Of a stretch of DNA of 47,236 nucleotides, positions 14,619 to 22,648 are shown piece after piece. Where the stretch lies: the NCBI GenBank assembly GCA_022826685.1, contig JAJDUL010000001.1, forward strand, positions 1 through 47,236. Reading direction: 5' to 3'. A program made the position numbers and the translations under genes. Numbering within the stretch: position 1 is the stretch's first letter; each line of letters begins with the position of its first letter. The notes under the pieces were generated by a model. It ran no database searches, was not told the DNA's origin, and saw only the letters and a list, made by a program, of their open reading frames with translations. This DNA comes from Gemmatimonadota bacterium. GTDB taxonomy: Bacteria; Gemmatimonadota; Gemmatimonadetes; Palauibacterales; Palauibacteraceae.

Positions 14619-17552
14619 TTGTCAGACTCAACGCCGCAATTTTCCGCCTGGCACACTACCCGCTGCCGGACTTCAGCCCGCATCACTCCCAGGCCATCGC
14701 CGGGCACGGTACTGCTGCCGGTGCTGGTAGGACTTGCCGCCGCTTGTGGCGGAGAAAGCGCCGGGCCTTCGATGCCGCCGCCACCTCCCCCTCCCCCGCC
14801 GAACCGCCCGCCAGCCGCGGTCGGCTCGCTGCCCGCCGTGGCTGTGACCGTGGGCGAGTCCGCGACGGTGGATGTGTCGGGCGCCTTCAGCGACCCGGAC
14901 GGAGGCTCGCTCGCATACACAGCGGGAACCTCCAACGCCGCGGTCGCGACCGCGTCCGTGTCAGGCAGCGTAGTAACGATCACGGGCGTGTCAAAAGGCG
15001 CGGCGTCGGTGACCGTCACCGCGACGGACGGCGGGGGGCTGAGCGCGCAGCAGAGTTTCGGCGTGACGGTACCCAACCGGGCTCCGGCTGCGCTGGGCAC
15101 GCTTCCGGCCGTGGAGTTCACGGTGGGCGAGTCGCGGACGGTCGACGTCTCGGGCGCGTTCACGGACCCGGACGGCGACGCGCTTACGTACTCGGCGTCT
15201 TCCTCGGACGTGACTGTGGCGACGGCCTCCGCCTCGGGCACGGTCGTGACCGTGACCGCAGCGGCGCAGGGCAGGGCGGTCGTGACGGTGACGGCAGCGG
15301 ACGACGGCGGCCTAAGCGCGGAGCAGAGTTTCGCGGTGACGGTGCCGAACCGCGCCCCGGCGACGGTGGGCGCGCTTCCCGGCCTCGACCTGATCGTGGG
15401 AGAGTCGCGGACAGTCGACATCTCGGGCGCGTTCACGGACCCGGATGGCGACGCGCTTTCCTACACCGCCACTTCGTCGCGGACGAGGGTGGCTTCGGCT
15501 GCGGTGACGGGTACCGTGGTCACGGTGACGGCGGTGGGTGCAGGCGAGGCCGTGGTCACGGCGATCGCGACCGACGCAGGGGGCCTGAGCGCGACGCAGA
15601 CGCTGGCCGTCTCCGCACGGGAGCCCGTGCCCGTGCGCATCACGGGAGTGGCTCCACCCGTTCTGGTCGAGGGGGAATCGGCGACGATCCGCGGGCAGGG
15701 CTTCTCCTCGTCGCCGGGCGAGAACGAGGTTCTGGTCGGCGGCCTTCCCGCCACCGTGACCTCTGCCGATGGGACGAGTCTCGTCATCGACGTACCCTAC
15801 GCGGACTGTCTCCCGCCCCGGACGGCAGCACTTGCGGTGTCCGCGTTCGGAAGGAGCGACGAGACCTCCGTCGGCGTGACGCCGGCGCGGGAAGAGGATC
15901 TTGCGCTGCCTCCAGGTTGGTATCGCTACTCGTCTGCCGGGTCCGGGTGTCTACACCTCCCGCGTTCCGGAACAGGGGGCGAATACCTGATAGGTGTTGT
16001 CTCCACTTCGGAGGTGCCGTCAGCGCTGACCCGGGTCACGATTAACAGTCTCGTGGGTGATCCTTCGGTGGCTGCGGAGGGCCGCGGCAGGATGGTGGGG
16101 CAGCTCGCCGCCTCGCAGGCGCTCGCGCGCGCAGAGTCTGGCGGATTGAGTGCGCGACCTAGCCAAGGTTTGCCGTCCAGCCTTGCCCAGGAGGCGCTCG
16201 ACCCGTCGCGCGACCGGCGGCGACATGACGAAATCATGGAGCGCAATCGCAGTCTGGTGCGGCGCTTGGGCCGGCCCGACTGGCCGGCTCGGGCGGTGGA
16301 CGCGTTCGCCAACACGCTCAACTATGCACGCGGGGACACGGTGACTGTCTACGCCGATCCCCACCGCACCTGTCAACAATCCGGTCAGGTTCGTGCCGTG
16401 GTCCGGCTCGTGGGAGATAACGGCATTTGGCTGGACGATCTCGCTAATCCCAGCGGCACGTTCACCGACACCGAACTCACCGGTTTCGACGCGTTCCTGA
16501 CCCGGCACGCGCGATCGGTGCATGACGAGTACTTTGGCCGTCTGTCAGATGTCGATGCAAACGAACGGATGCTCATCCTCATGACCCGGGAGGCGAATCG
16601 CATCGAGGGTTTGGCTGGCTTCGTTTCATGGTACGATCTCTATCCGGCTTCCCAGTGCGCGACCAGCAACGAGGCGGAGATCACGTACCTCTATGTGCCC
16701 GATCCGGCGGGTGTGGTTGGAGCAGCGAGAACAAAGCAGCGCCTGCTCGATTACTACCCGCTCCTGCTCACCCACGAGATAACCCACCTGGTGCAGGCAA
16801 GCGCCGAAGTGCTGGGCCCGGCGGACTTCAAAACGACTTGGGAGCACGAAGGCGGAGCCAGTTTGGCGGAGCAGCTCGTCGCCTATCGGCTGTTCGGGCA
16901 CGGATCGAACCGGAATCTCGGCTACGAGGAGTTTCAGGCCGGGCGCTCGTGGTATTTGGACGCGTGGGTTGCCGACATGACCGCCTTCTTCGGATGGGAC
17001 TGGAGCGGCGCTGGTAGTGGCCGCATCGCGGGCGCCCCTGAGGAGTGCACCTGGATCGGTCTGCCCAGAGAGGGGAACGACGGTCGGTGTCTGGGTAACC
17101 CGGCGTACGGTGTCTCCTCCATGGTGTTCCGCTATGCAATGGACCGCTGGGGTAGCGACTATCCGGGCGGCGAGGCGGCGTTGATGAGACGGCTTACACA
17201 ATCTCCTCACAGCGGGTTCGCGTCTCTGGAGGATGTCAGCGGCTGGCGCATCGAGGCGATCATGGCGGATTTCTATTCGATGCTGTGGGCCGATGGTCGC
17301 ATCTATGACGCGTATGGTATGACCTCTTGGAACCTCTACGACATCTTCGGCAGGTTTCCTCGATACGCCCAACTCCTTCCGTGGACCTCGTCGCACCCCG
17401 CGTTCGAAGGTTCGTGGAACGTCCGCGCCGGTTCCTCGTTCTACCTCCACTGGACGCCGAGGGGTGGCATGGCGCCGACCAGCCTCAAGGTGGTATCCGC
17501 CGCGGGACGAGTCCCGGACCACATTTCGGTTTGGGCGCTGAGGATCCGATGA
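14619..17552 (+). CDS. Lipoprotein zinc metalloprotease with three Ig-like repeats and an IPT/TIG domain
   Basis: About 977 residues. A lipoprotein signal (TVLLPVLVGLAAAC) is followed by a run of nine prolines, three near-identical 91-residue Ig/cadherin-like repeats (GESxTVDVSGAFxDPDG), an IPT/TIG-like domain (VPVRITGVAPPVLVEGESATI), and a protease domain with HEITH (16773-16787) and downstream EHEGGASLAEQL that may give the third zinc ligand. The protease part resembles M30/hyicolysin-type or related gluzincins; family not certain. TTG 14619 is chosen because GGAGG ends 5 nt before it; a TTG at 14556 is also in frame. Probably anchored to the outer membrane and displayed outside. The last codons overlap the CBS-HEPN gene (ATGA). 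Confidence 0.82.
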   Translation: MSDSTPQFSAWHTTRCRTSARITPRPSPGTVLLPVLVGLAAACGGESAGPSMPPPPPPPPPNRPPAAVGSLPAVAVTVGESATVDVSGAFSDPDGGSLAYTAGTSNAAVATASVSGSVVTITGVSKGAASVTVTATDGGGLSAQQSFGVTVPNRAPAALGTLPAVEFTVGESRTVDVSGAFTDPDGDALTYSASSSDVTVATASASGTVVTVTAAAQGRAVVTVTAADDGGLSAEQSFAVTVPNRAPATVGALPGLDLIVGESRTVDISGAFTDPDGDALSYTATSSRTRVASAAVTGTVVTVTAVGAGEAVVTAIATDAGGLSATQTLAVSAREPVPVRITGVAPPVLVEGESATIRGQGFSSSPGENEVLVGGLPATVTSADGTSLVIDVPYADCLPPRTAALAVSAFGRSDETSVGVTPAREEDLALPPGWYRYSSAGSGCLHLPRSGTGGEYLIGVVSTSEVPSALTRVTINSLVGDPSVAAEGRGRMVGQLAASQALARAESGGLSARPSQGLPSSLAQEALDPSRDRRRHDEIMERNRSLVRRLGRPDWPARAVDAFANTLNYARGDTVTVYADPHRTCQQSGQVRAVVRLVGDNGIWLDDLANPSGTFTDTELTGFDAFLTRHARSVHDEYFGRLSDVDANERMLILMTREANRIEGLAGFVSWYDLYPASQCATSNEAEITYLYVPDPAGVVGAARTKQRLLDYYPLLLTHEITHLVQASAEVLGPADFKTTWEHEGGASLAEQLVAYRLFGHGSNRNLGYEEFQAGRSWYLDAWVADMTAFFGWDWSGAGSGRIAGAPEECTWIGLPREGNDGRCLGNPAYGVSSMVFRYAMDRWGSDYPGGEAALMRRLTQSPHSGFASLEDVSGWRIEAIMADFYSMLWADGRIYDAYGMTSWNLYDIFGRFPRYAQLLPWTSSHPAFEGSWNVRAGSSFYLHWTPRGGMAPTSLKVVSAAGRVPDHISVWALRIR
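14802..15620 (+). repeat. Three 273-bp tandem repeats inside the metalloprotease gene
   Basis: Units start at 14802, 15075 and 15348, each at an Asn codon of NRxPA, with an exact 273-bp (91-codon) period. Each encodes one Ig-like domain. Spacing shows no indels, so the duplication is recent or maintained by recombination. Confidence 0.85.
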
Positions 17553-18379
17553 CGCACGACGCCGACACGTTCGAGACCCTGCACTCGGGCCTGACGGTAG
17601 AGTTGATCCAGACGCCGCGCGCGGATCTCGTGACTTGCCGTCCCGGGGAGAAGGCCACTGATGTCCTGGATCGCAACGAGGCCGGAAACGGTGCCCGGCG
17701 GGAGACTTACGACTACCTGCCGGTGGAGGATGGAGATGAGATCGTCGGACTCTTCCGCACGAGGCTGACGGCGGCTATTCGCCCGGTTGGCGGCGCGATC
17801 GTCGAATCGCACATGGACCGTCTCTCATCGGCGAATCTGATCGGGGGTGATGGCGCGATCCTCGACTTTCTCAGAGAGATCGACGAAAAACCCTATCGTC
17901 TCGTGGTCGCCGGTGACCGGATCTCCGGACTCGTCACATGGTCCGACCTTCAGAAACTCCCCGTGCGACCGGTATTATTCGACCTCGTGACGGGGCTTGA
18001 GGCGGAAATGGTCCATGCGATCAAGCACCGCTATCCGTCCGGAGAAGGTTGGCTCGTGTATCTGCGGTCTGAGGGTCGGCGGAATGTGCGCCGACGGATT
18101 GAGAGAGGCGAAGAGAACGATAGCCGAGTCGATGCGTTGCTGTATACGTATTTCTGCGACAAAGCCCGGATCCTGCGTGCGATGGACTGCCCCCGTTCCT
18201 GGGAAGGGTCCGAGTACCCGGATGAGTTCGGGAGGATTCGAGACCTGCGGAACCAGATCGCTCACCTCCACGACTACGTGGCGTCGCGCCAGGAGGTGAC
18301 GAGGCTGCAGGAAACGGTCCGCAGCCTCCTGCGCATTCGGCCGGAGCTGAGAAAATGGCGAACCGAAGGCGAACATTGA
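17549..18379 (+). CDS. Second CBS-HEPN-type protein, coupled to the metalloprotease
   Basis: A 276-residue protein. The N-terminal half is a divergent CBS pair (RADLVTCRPGEKATDVL near 24, then DYLPVEDGDEIVGLFRTRL, and RLVVAGDRISGLVTWSDLQ near 116-134). The C-terminal half is helical and carries R234-N-Q-I-A-H239 in RDLRNQIAHLHDYV, the HEPN RN-x3-H motif. Same architecture as the protein at 11829 but much diverged and with no basic N-terminal extension. Start ATG 17549 overlaps the protease stop as ATGA, so both are made from one mRNA. That pairing of a cytoplasmic, presumably RNA-acting protein with an exported protease is unusual. It lies inside the segment flanked by the 18-bp direct repeats. 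Confidence 0.75.
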   Translation: MTHDADTFETLHSGLTVELIQTPRADLVTCRPGEKATDVLDRNEAGNGARRETYDYLPVEDGDEIVGLFRTRLTAAIRPVGGAIVESHMDRLSSANLIGGDGAILDFLREIDEKPYRLVVAGDRISGLVTWSDLQKLPVRPVLFDLVTGLEAEMVHAIKHRYPSGEGWLVYLRSEGRRNVRRRIERGEENDSRVDALLYTYFCDKARILRAMDCPRSWEGSEYPDEFGRIRDLRNQIAHLHDYVASRQEVTRLQETVRSLLRIRPELRKWRTEGEH

Positions 18380-18454
18380 GGAGCACCAGCGAGCGCGCCG
18401 AAAAGATCGATCCGGTCATTACCTCGTGGACCCTCAACTCCTTCGGTGGTGTCA

Positions 18455-18500
18455 GTGGCGGGCGAAAATCTGACACATGTGGCGGGTGAAGGAGTGACAC
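18455..18500 (+). repeat. Two imperfect 22-bp direct repeats resembling an IS21-type transposon end
   Basis: Units at 18455-18476 and 18479-18500 (period 24 bp, 17 of 22 bases equal) share GTGGCGGG, GAA and TGACAC. Multiple GGCGGG-GAA/TGACA terminal repeats are characteristic of IS21-family ends. No istA/istB gene is present, so this would be a remnant. It abuts the right copy of the 18-bp direct repeat. Confidence 0.45.
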
Positions 18501-18516
18501 CGCACCGGAGGCGTTC
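18499..18516 (+). repeat. Right copy of 18-bp direct repeat bounding an inserted segment
   Basis: Identical to 14018-14035. It begins at the last two bases of the IS21-like repeat and ends 13 bp before the soxA stop codon. Confidence 0.6.
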
Positions 18517-18529
18517 CCGCGCGAACGTC

Positions 18530-21500
18530 TCAGCCCTCCAGCGCGTGAATCCAGTCGGTGAAGACTCGCTCGCCGGCCGGGCGCAGCCCCGCGTGGCGAC
18601 CCGATTCGAGGAGCGCTTCGACGAGGGTCTGCCCGTATCCGCGGCTGAACGCGAGGAGGACGGCGTCGGCCCGCCAGGTGACGATCTGGCAGGGGACGTG
18701 GAGGACCGGCCCCTGGGTCAGGAACGGCCGTGCTCGCCCCGGTTCGAAGAGATCGAGACCTGTGACGCTCTCCAGCACCTCCGGAACGGCGTCTCCGAGG
18801 AGGGCGAGCCAGCAGTGGGAGTCGGTGGTGTCCGTGTAGTGAGGGCCGTCCGGCATGGCCGGCGCCGCGCCGGGTCCGACGTGCCACACCGATGCCTGGG
18901 TCCCGTTCATCCGGTTGATCATCAGCCCGTCGCGGACTGCGACTTCTCCCGGCCTGGCGGGCACGTCGAGGCCGAACGGCCGCACGGTCCCGATATCCCG
19001 GTTTTGGACGTCCCAGCGCGCGCGGTGGCTGAGGTCGACGAGGCCGGCCTGGCGCATGACGTCGGTGGGGGCGCGGTCCGATTCGTAGTCGAGCACGACG
19101 TTCCAGCCGGCACGGTGCTCGGTGCGGGCGGGCGCGGCGTCGAAGCGGACCGGAGACCGGCGATGGGCCGCGGGCGCCGGCTGCGATGGCGCTTCGCCGG
19201 ACCGGCGCGGGCGCCCTTCGGGGGCGATCCGCAGGCGCTGTCCTTTCGGATCATGGAAATGGGGAGGCACCACGGTTGCGGTCGAACGCACGGTCCGCCG
19301 GCCCAGCGACTCGTACAGGTCGAGCGATCGGCCCCGCTCCGCCAGCCGCTCCTCGACGAGGGCGAGTCCGTACTGCCAGCCCAGCGTCTCGCTGTGCCGC
19401 GTCGTGCAGACGAAGCCGGCGATCCGGTCCCCGTCCACGACGAGCGCCCCGTCTGCGGGGCGGTGGGCGACGTTGCGAGCGGTCCCGCCACCCGCGTCGC
19501 CCGCGGGGTCGTCGACCCGGAGGCCCACGAGCTTCAGCCGCCCGGACTGCCCCTCGCAGTAGCGAAGCGCCGCGGCGCCCACCTTGCCGGAGGCCGTGTC
19601 CTCGCGGTCCCAGAGCCAGCCCATGCCGATGTCGAGGAGCGTGACGCGCTGCTCGGACTCCGTTCCGATGATCACGTGTCCCTTCTCGGCCCGCAGGCAG
19701 TTCTGCGCTTCGAGCCCGAACGGGCGGATGCCGTATTCCGCCCCGGCCTCCCACAGCAGGTCCCACACGTAGCGGGCGTGGCTCGCCCGCACGTGGAGTT
19801 CATAGGACAACTCGCCCACGAACCCGAGGCGCAGACACCGCGCGGCGACGCCGTCTCCCACCTCGATCTCGCGGCAGCCGAGATACGGGAACGCCTCGTC
19901 CGACAGCTCCGCGTCCGTGATCTTCTCCAGCACCCCCCGGGCGTTGGGCCCGGCCAGGTTGATGGAGGCGAAGGCGTCGGTGAGGTTCACGAGGTTGTAG
20001 TCCCACCCGTCGTACCGCGTGTGGAAACGGAGCCACTCGACCGTGGCCCCCGCCCGGTTCGAACTGGTCGTGAAGTAGAACTCATCCTCGCCTGTCCGCA
20101 CGACGACGCCATCGTCGATGATGTTGCCGGTGTCGTTGCACATCGCCGAATACGTGCAACGGCCGGGCCGGGTCCGCGTCATGTCGGAGACGTAGACGCG
20201 CTGGAGAGCGCGCAGGGCGTCGGGTCCCCAGATCCGGAACTTCCCCAGCGGTGAACTGTCGAGGAGGCCGACGTTCTCGCGCACGTTGCGGATCTCCTCC
20301 AGGCACTCGCGGTCCGCGCTGAAGTAGCGCGCCCGCAGCCAGGGCCCGGCCCGGCGGAACACGGCGCCCCGCAAAGCCTGATCGTCGTGGAGCGGCGTCC
20401 GCTTGTGGATGTCGTGGTTCGGGCCCGCGAGCGTTGCGAGGGAAGGGGGGATGACCGGCGGGCGCACCGTGGTGGCGGCAAAGCTGCCGACGGGCCGCCC
20501 CGCGATCTCGGCCATCGCCATGGCGAGGTTCTGGCCAGGCACGCGGTACTGGCCCGGGCCGAGACCGAAGTTGCCGAAGCGCTTCGCGAGTTCGGGCACG
20601 TCGAAGGCGTAGGCGGCGCTCTGGGCCGCGTTCTTCCATGTGCCGTCCTCGTCGAAATCGAGGAACGCCTTGCGGCCGGGGGCGAGGCGGCGTTCGGCGA
20701 CGGGCCCGCGGACGATCGAGGAGCCCCGGGCGGGCCCCGGCAGGTCGGCCAGACGCGGGCGCTCCCGGGCCAGCGCTCCCGCGACGTCCGCGCCGCAGGC
20801 CGCGGCGGCCTCGAGCCCCGCGATCCGCCCGGAAGATGTGAGCGCCTCGAGATCGGTGAGCCGAAGGACGCCGCCCGCGGCAAACACGTCGGGCGGGAGG
20901 CGCTCGAGCTCGAAGGTCCGGGTGTGCTCGCCGTGGCGGAAGCGCGCGCCGGCGCACGAGAGGACGCCGATGTCCGGCTGGCGTCCCGCGCTCGCCACGA
21001 GCAGATCGCACGCCACGCGCAACGAATCGCCCGCCCCGCCGGCCGCGGACCCCACGGTCGCGCCGCTCCCCGAACCGGTCGTCGTCCGGGCGGCCAGTTC
21101 GACGCGACTCATCCGGCTCCGCCCGCGCACGCGGCTCGCGGCCCACCCCCGCCGGAAGTCGATCCCCGCGCCGACCAGCGCGGCCACCAGCGCTTGATCG
21201 TGACCTTCGCGCCGCGCATCCGCGACCACGCGCACGTCCACTCCGAGCGACGCCAGATCGAGGGCGGCCTCCAGCCCCAGATCGTCGCCCACGCTGAAGG
21301 CGGCGGCCGTGCCCGGCCGGACGCCGTACGTCCGCGCGAGCCGGATCGCCGTGTCGACCTGCATCAAGCCCGGCCGGTCGTTGTGCTCGAACACGAGCGG
21401 CCGTTCGATCGAGCCCGTCGCGACCACCACGGCTCGCGCACGGCACTCCCAGTGCGTCTCGTCGAAGGCGGCCGCCGTCCCGCTGTCGGTCCGGCTGCCG

Positions 21501-22264
21501 GTACCGGGACACTGGAAGCCCGTGAGGAGGTTCTCCCCCCAGATCCCCGTGACCGGTGCGTGTCGGAACACGCGCACGGATTTTATGCGCTCGAGTTCGC
21601 CGGCGAGGGCGGACACCTCCCCGGCGAGCGGACGACCGTCCCGCACGCGCCAGTCGAGGTGTCCCCCCAGCCACGGCCGGCGTTCGAACAGGCACACGCG
21701 AAGGCCGAGCCGCCCCGCCTCGAGCGCCGCGGAGATCCCGGCCGGGCCGCCGCCGACCACCGCCACGTCGGCGTGGAGATAGCGTTCGGCCCGCGCCCCC
21801 CGGTCCGGGACGTCGAGCCGCAGCACGCCCAGGCCGGCCAGCCCGCGCATCCGCTCCTGGAAGAACCGGGCGGCCCACGCGGGCCGGTGGAAGAGCCGGT
21901 AGTAGAAGCCCGCCGGCATGAACCGGTCGAGCCGGTCCAGAAGGCCGAACACGTCGAAACGCGGATCTCCCCGCACGTTCTGCGCGCCGACCTCCATCCC
22001 CTCGCGCAGCGGCGTCGTTCCCGCGGACTGGTTCGGGACGCCGTCGATCGAGACGAGCTGGCTCGACCCCTCTCCCTCCAGGTCGTAGAGGCCCCGCGGC
22101 CGGTGATATTCGAAGCTCCGGCTGAAGGTGCGGATCCCCGCCCCCCAGAGCGCCGAGGCGACCGTATCTCCCTCGAACCCCTCCAGCGCGCGTCCGCACC
22201 AGCGGAACCCGACCGTGCGGGAGCGGTCGATCCGCTCCGTCGAGGAGGGAGGCAGCCGGCTCAC
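18530..22264 (-). CDS. soxA: Sarcosine oxidase alpha subunit fused to gamma subunit (SoxA-SoxG)
   Basis: Heterotetrameric sarcosine oxidase subunit, 1244 residues against about 970-1000 for ordinary SoxA. Order: ferredoxin-like N-terminal region (RSFEYHRPRG, residue 49), NAD/FAD dinucleotide-binding VVGGGPAG at about 169-176, a second nucleotide region with VVVATGSIERP, a GcvT-like folate domain (about 610-970), then roughly 200 extra residues that look like SoxG (VQNRDIGTVRPFGLD, DTTDSHCWLALLGD, RGYGQTLVEALLESG). Product of the complex is glycine plus 5,10-methylene-tetrahydrofolate and H2O2. GTG 22264 is chosen: it overlaps the soxD stop as GTGA and begins with the family start SRLPPSSTERIDRS. 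No separate soxG was found nearby. Confidence 0.88.
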   Translation of the reverse strand: MSRLPPSSTERIDRSRTVGFRWCGRALEGFEGDTVASALWGAGIRTFSRSFEYHRPRGLYDLEGEGSSQLVSIDGVPNQSAGTTPLREGMEVGAQNVRGDPRFDVFGLLDRLDRFMPAGFYYRLFHRPAWAARFFQERMRGLAGLGVLRLDVPDRGARAERYLHADVAVVGGGPAGISAALEAGRLGLRVCLFERRPWLGGHLDWRVRDGRPLAGEVSALAGELERIKSVRVFRHAPVTGIWGENLLTGFQCPGTGSRTDSGTAAAFDETHWECRARAVVVATGSIERPLVFEHNDRPGLMQVDTAIRLARTYGVRPGTAAAFSVGDDLGLEAALDLASLGVDVRVVADARREGHDQALVAALVGAGIDFRRGWAASRVRGRSRMSRVELAARTTTGSGSGATVGSAAGGAGDSLRVACDLLVASAGRQPDIGVLSCAGARFRHGEHTRTFELERLPPDVFAAGGVLRLTDLEALTSSGRIAGLEAAAACGADVAGALARERPRLADLPGPARGSSIVRGPVAERRLAPGRKAFLDFDEDGTWKNAAQSAAYAFDVPELAKRFGNFGLGPGQYRVPGQNLAMAMAEIAGRPVGSFAATTVRPPVIPPSLATLAGPNHDIHKRTPLHDDQALRGAVFRRAGPWLRARYFSADRECLEEIRNVRENVGLLDSSPLGKFRIWGPDALRALQRVYVSDMTRTRPGRCTYSAMCNDTGNIIDDGVVVRTGEDEFYFTTSSNRAGATVEWLRFHTRYDGWDYNLVNLTDAFASINLAGPNARGVLEKITDAELSDEAFPYLGCREIEVGDGVAARCLRLGFVGELSYELHVRASHARYVWDLLWEAGAEYGIRPFGLEAQNCLRAEKGHVIIGTESEQRVTLLDIGMGWLWDREDTASGKVGAAALRYCEGQSGRLKLVGLRVDDPAGDAGGGTARNVAHRPADGALVVDGDRIAGFVCTTRHSETLGWQYGLALVEERLAERGRSLDLYESLGRRTVRSTATVVPPHFHDPKGQRLRIAPEGRPRRSGEAPSQPAPAAHRRSPVRFDAAPARTEHRAGWNVVLDYESDRAPTDVMRQAGLVDLSHRARWDVQNRDIGTVRPFGLDVPARPGEVAVRDGLMINRMNGTQASVWHVGPGAAPAMPDGPHYTDTTDSHCWLALLGDAVPEVLESVTGLDLFEPGRARPFLTQGPVLHVPCQIVTWRADAVLLAFSRGYGQTLVEALLESGRHAGLRPAGERVFTDWIHALEG

Positions 22265-22596
22265 GACGAGTCTCTCCCGCCCGCCTCGTGCCCGCCTGCC
22301 TCGGCGCCGCCGGGCGGAGCCTCGCGGTTCGTGGCCGGGTCGCGCCAGGTCGAAAACCAGACGCCGCAGCCCGCCCCGTGGTGCCACCACTCCTCCTGCG
22401 GCTCCGGGCGGTTCATGCGGAATTGCGCCCAGCGAAAGTGCGCTTCCGCGGCAACCGCGGGATCCGACCCGACCGCGGCTTCCAATCCGGACCCCGGATC
22501 CGCCTCCGCAGGCCTCGGGCCCCGCTCCGGTCCCCCGTAGGTGAACTCGTACACGTCGCGCTTCCCGCACACGGGACACGTCAACCGGAACGTCAC
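22261..22596 (-). CDS. soxD: Sarcosine oxidase delta subunit
   Basis: Small zinc-binding subunit of heterotetrameric sarcosine oxidase, 111 residues. Recognised from CPVCGKRDVYEFTYGG at the N-terminus, the FRWAQFRMNRPEP stretch, EWWHHGAGCGVWF and TWRDPATN. The two CxxC cysteines, the histidine and the later cysteine are the expected zinc ligands. The C-terminal tail is longer and Gly/Ala-rich. Start is GTG at 22596, without a clear ribosome binding site. It lies 52 bp after soxB and overlaps soxA by GTGA. Confidence 0.88.
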   Translation of the reverse strand: MTFRLTCPVCGKRDVYEFTYGGPERGPRPAEADPGSGLEAAVGSDPAVAAEAHFRWAQFRMNRPEPQEEWWHHGAGCGVWFSTWRDPATNREAPPGGAEAGGHEAGGRDSS

Positions 22597-22648
22597 GAGC
22601 GGCGTTCCCGGGTCGGGTCCACCGTCGCGTCCCCCGTCGGGTCCACCG

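Noticed and set aside
14802..15620. Periodic repeats considered as a CRISPR-like or satellite array
   Set aside because: Period of 273 bp is in frame and encodes Ig-like domains within one protein; no spacers.
20387..22540. 717-codon open frame on the plus strand opposite soxA/soxD
   Set aside because: No domain, biased composition; antisense shadow of the sarcosine oxidase genes.
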